Part shown: positions 63,303-64,000 of the stretch, piece after piece
Layout of the letters: every line of letters starts with the position of its first letter
Position numbering within the stretch: the first letter of the stretch is position 1
Program-made: the position numbers and the translations under genes
DNA from: Klebsiella michiganensis
GTDB taxonomy: Bacteria > Pseudomonadota > Gammaproteobacteria > Enterobacterales > Enterobacteriaceae
Direction of reading: 5' to 3'
Assembly (NCBI RefSeq): GCF_002925905.1
Contig: NZ_PRDB01000009.1
Span: 1-64,000 of the forward strand
Length of the DNA stretch: 64,000 bases
Notes under the pieces: generated by a model
Told to the model about the DNA's origin: nothing
The model's database searches: none
Seen by the model: the letters and a program-made list of their open reading frames with translations, nothing else

Positions 63303-63872
63303 GTGAAGCGACTCATTATCGGTATTTCTGGCGCCAGCGGCGCGATTTACGGCGTACGCTTGCTCCAGGTTTTGCGCGAAGTTTCGGATGTCGAAACCCA
63401 TCTTATTTTAAGCCAGGCCGCGCGCCAGACGCTGGCGCTGGAGACGGATTTCTCCCTGCGCGAGGTGCAGGCGTTAGCCGACGTGGTGCACGATGCCCGC
63501 GATATCGCCGCCAGCATCTCTTCCGGCTCTTTTAAAACCGCCGGGATGGTGATTTTGCCATGCTCAATGAAGACCCTCTCCGGCATCGTTCATAGCTATA
63601 CCGACGGGCTGCTGACCAGGGCGGCGGACGTGGTGCTTAAAGAGCGCCGGCCGCTGGTGCTGTGCGTACGGGAAACGCCGTTCCACCTTGGCCATTTACG
63701 GCTGCTGGTCCAGGCGGCGGAAATGGGCGCGGTGATTATGCCGCCGGTTCCGGCGTTTTATCATCGCCCGAAAAGCCTGGACGATGTGATCAATCAGACG
63801 GTCAATCGCGTGATCGATCAGTTCGATATCTCTCTTCCGCAAGACCTCTTTTCCCGCTGGCAGGGCGCGTAG
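63303..63872 (+). CDS. ubiX: Flavin prenyltransferase UbiX
   Basis: UbiX attaches a dimethylallyl group to FMN to give the prenylated cofactor of UbiD, used in ubiquinone synthesis. The 189 residues equal E. coli. The FMN-binding N-terminus is KRLIIGISGASGAIYGVRLL, followed by SSGSFKTAGMVILPCSMKTLSGI near residue 84 and VRETPFHLGHLRLL. I chose a GTG start: AAAGGGG lies nine bases upstream, and the longer frame would begin at that ribosome binding site itself. Confidence 0.95.
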   Translation: MKRLIIGISGASGAIYGVRLLQVLREVSDVETHLILSQAARQTLALETDFSLREVQALADVVHDARDIAASISSGSFKTAGMVILPCSMKTLSGIVHSYTDGLLTRAADVVLKERRPLVLCVRETPFHLGHLRLLVQAAEMGAVIMPPVPAFYHRPKSLDDVINQTVNRVIDQFDISLPQDLFSRWQGA

Positions 63873-63873
63873 G

Positions 63874-63897
63874 GCGCACTAAGATAGTGCGCTTTGT
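63874..63897 (+). terminator. Weak terminator after ubiX
   Basis: A 7-bp stem GCGCACT/AGTGCGC with a five-base loop is followed by TTTGTT. The last 100 bases of the window show no further gene. Confidence 0.5.
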
Positions 63898-64000
63898 TCA
63901 CATCCGCCTCCCTGCAGTGCAATTTTGTCGCCTCGATCAAATCCTCAACATTTAATTTGTTTTTTTGCGCTGCGGCACTGCGGTTTATCCGTTATTGCTG

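Overview
The window is a stretch of enterobacterial chromosome. Gene content and order follow the E. coli K-12 block from cysK to ubiX almost throughout: cysK-cysZ-zipA-ligA, xapABR, the lysV/valUXY and alaWX tRNA clusters, gltX, pdeA, nupC, mntH, glk, ypdAB, alaC, argW, fadL, fadIJ, aroC, fabB, accD, folC, cvpA-purF and ubiX. An indolepyruvate decarboxylase gene (ipdC) and a moderately high GC content point to the Klebsiella/Enterobacter/Kosakonia/Kluyvera side of the Enterobacteriaceae. The species cannot be fixed from the sequence alone.

Layout. Positions 1-4,912: cysteine biosynthesis and sulfate uptake (cysK partial, cysZ), then cell division and DNA repair (zipA, ligA, ypeB). Positions 4,909-10,180: transporter yfeH with divergent regulator yfeR, then xanthosine salvage xapA-xapB-xapR. 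Positions 10,269-13,566: one tRNA-Lys and three tRNA-Val genes transcribed away from gltX, the small DNA-binding pair yfeC-yfeD, and two tRNA-Ala genes. Positions 13,768-19,167: pdeA (c-di-GMP phosphodiesterase), nupC, mntH with an MntR box, and ypeC. Positions 19,298-22,128: an aldo-keto reductase and divergent ipdC, absent from this place in E. coli K-12. Positions 22,125-28,808: yfeO, glk, the pyruvate-sensing pair ypdA-ypdB, alaC, and the 23-residue membrane peptide ypdK.

Positions 29,175-34,494 are the main accessory segment. It holds cynX with a divergent, frameshifted cynR but no cynT or cynS. These are followed by an AT-rich tract with an unrecognised 287-residue protein, a small secreted Ala/Lys/Cys-rich protein, an LprI-like secreted protein and long gene-poor gaps. 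It ends at tRNA-Arg(CCT) argW, whose gene lacks the encoded CCA on the accessory side. This looks like the scar of past integrations at a well-known attachment site.

Positions 34,569-64,000 are core again. They carry envelope lipid transport (mlaA) and fatty acid uptake and oxidation (fadL, fadI, fadJ) with visible FadR boxes. Next come sixA (frameshifted near its 3' end), smrB, and the run prmB-aroC-mepA-yfcA-epmC-yfcL, many of whose genes abut or overlap. The tail is mnmC, fabB behind adjacent FadR and FabR operators, yfcJ, flk, pdxB-usg-truA-dedA, accD, folC-dedD, PurR-controlled cvpA-purF, and ubiX.

I looked for an undescribed multi-gene system and did not find a convincing one. The best unexplained material is the AT-rich block at 31.5-34.4 kb next to argW. 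Gene names rest on recalled similarity to E. coli proteins and on visible motifs; no database search was run.
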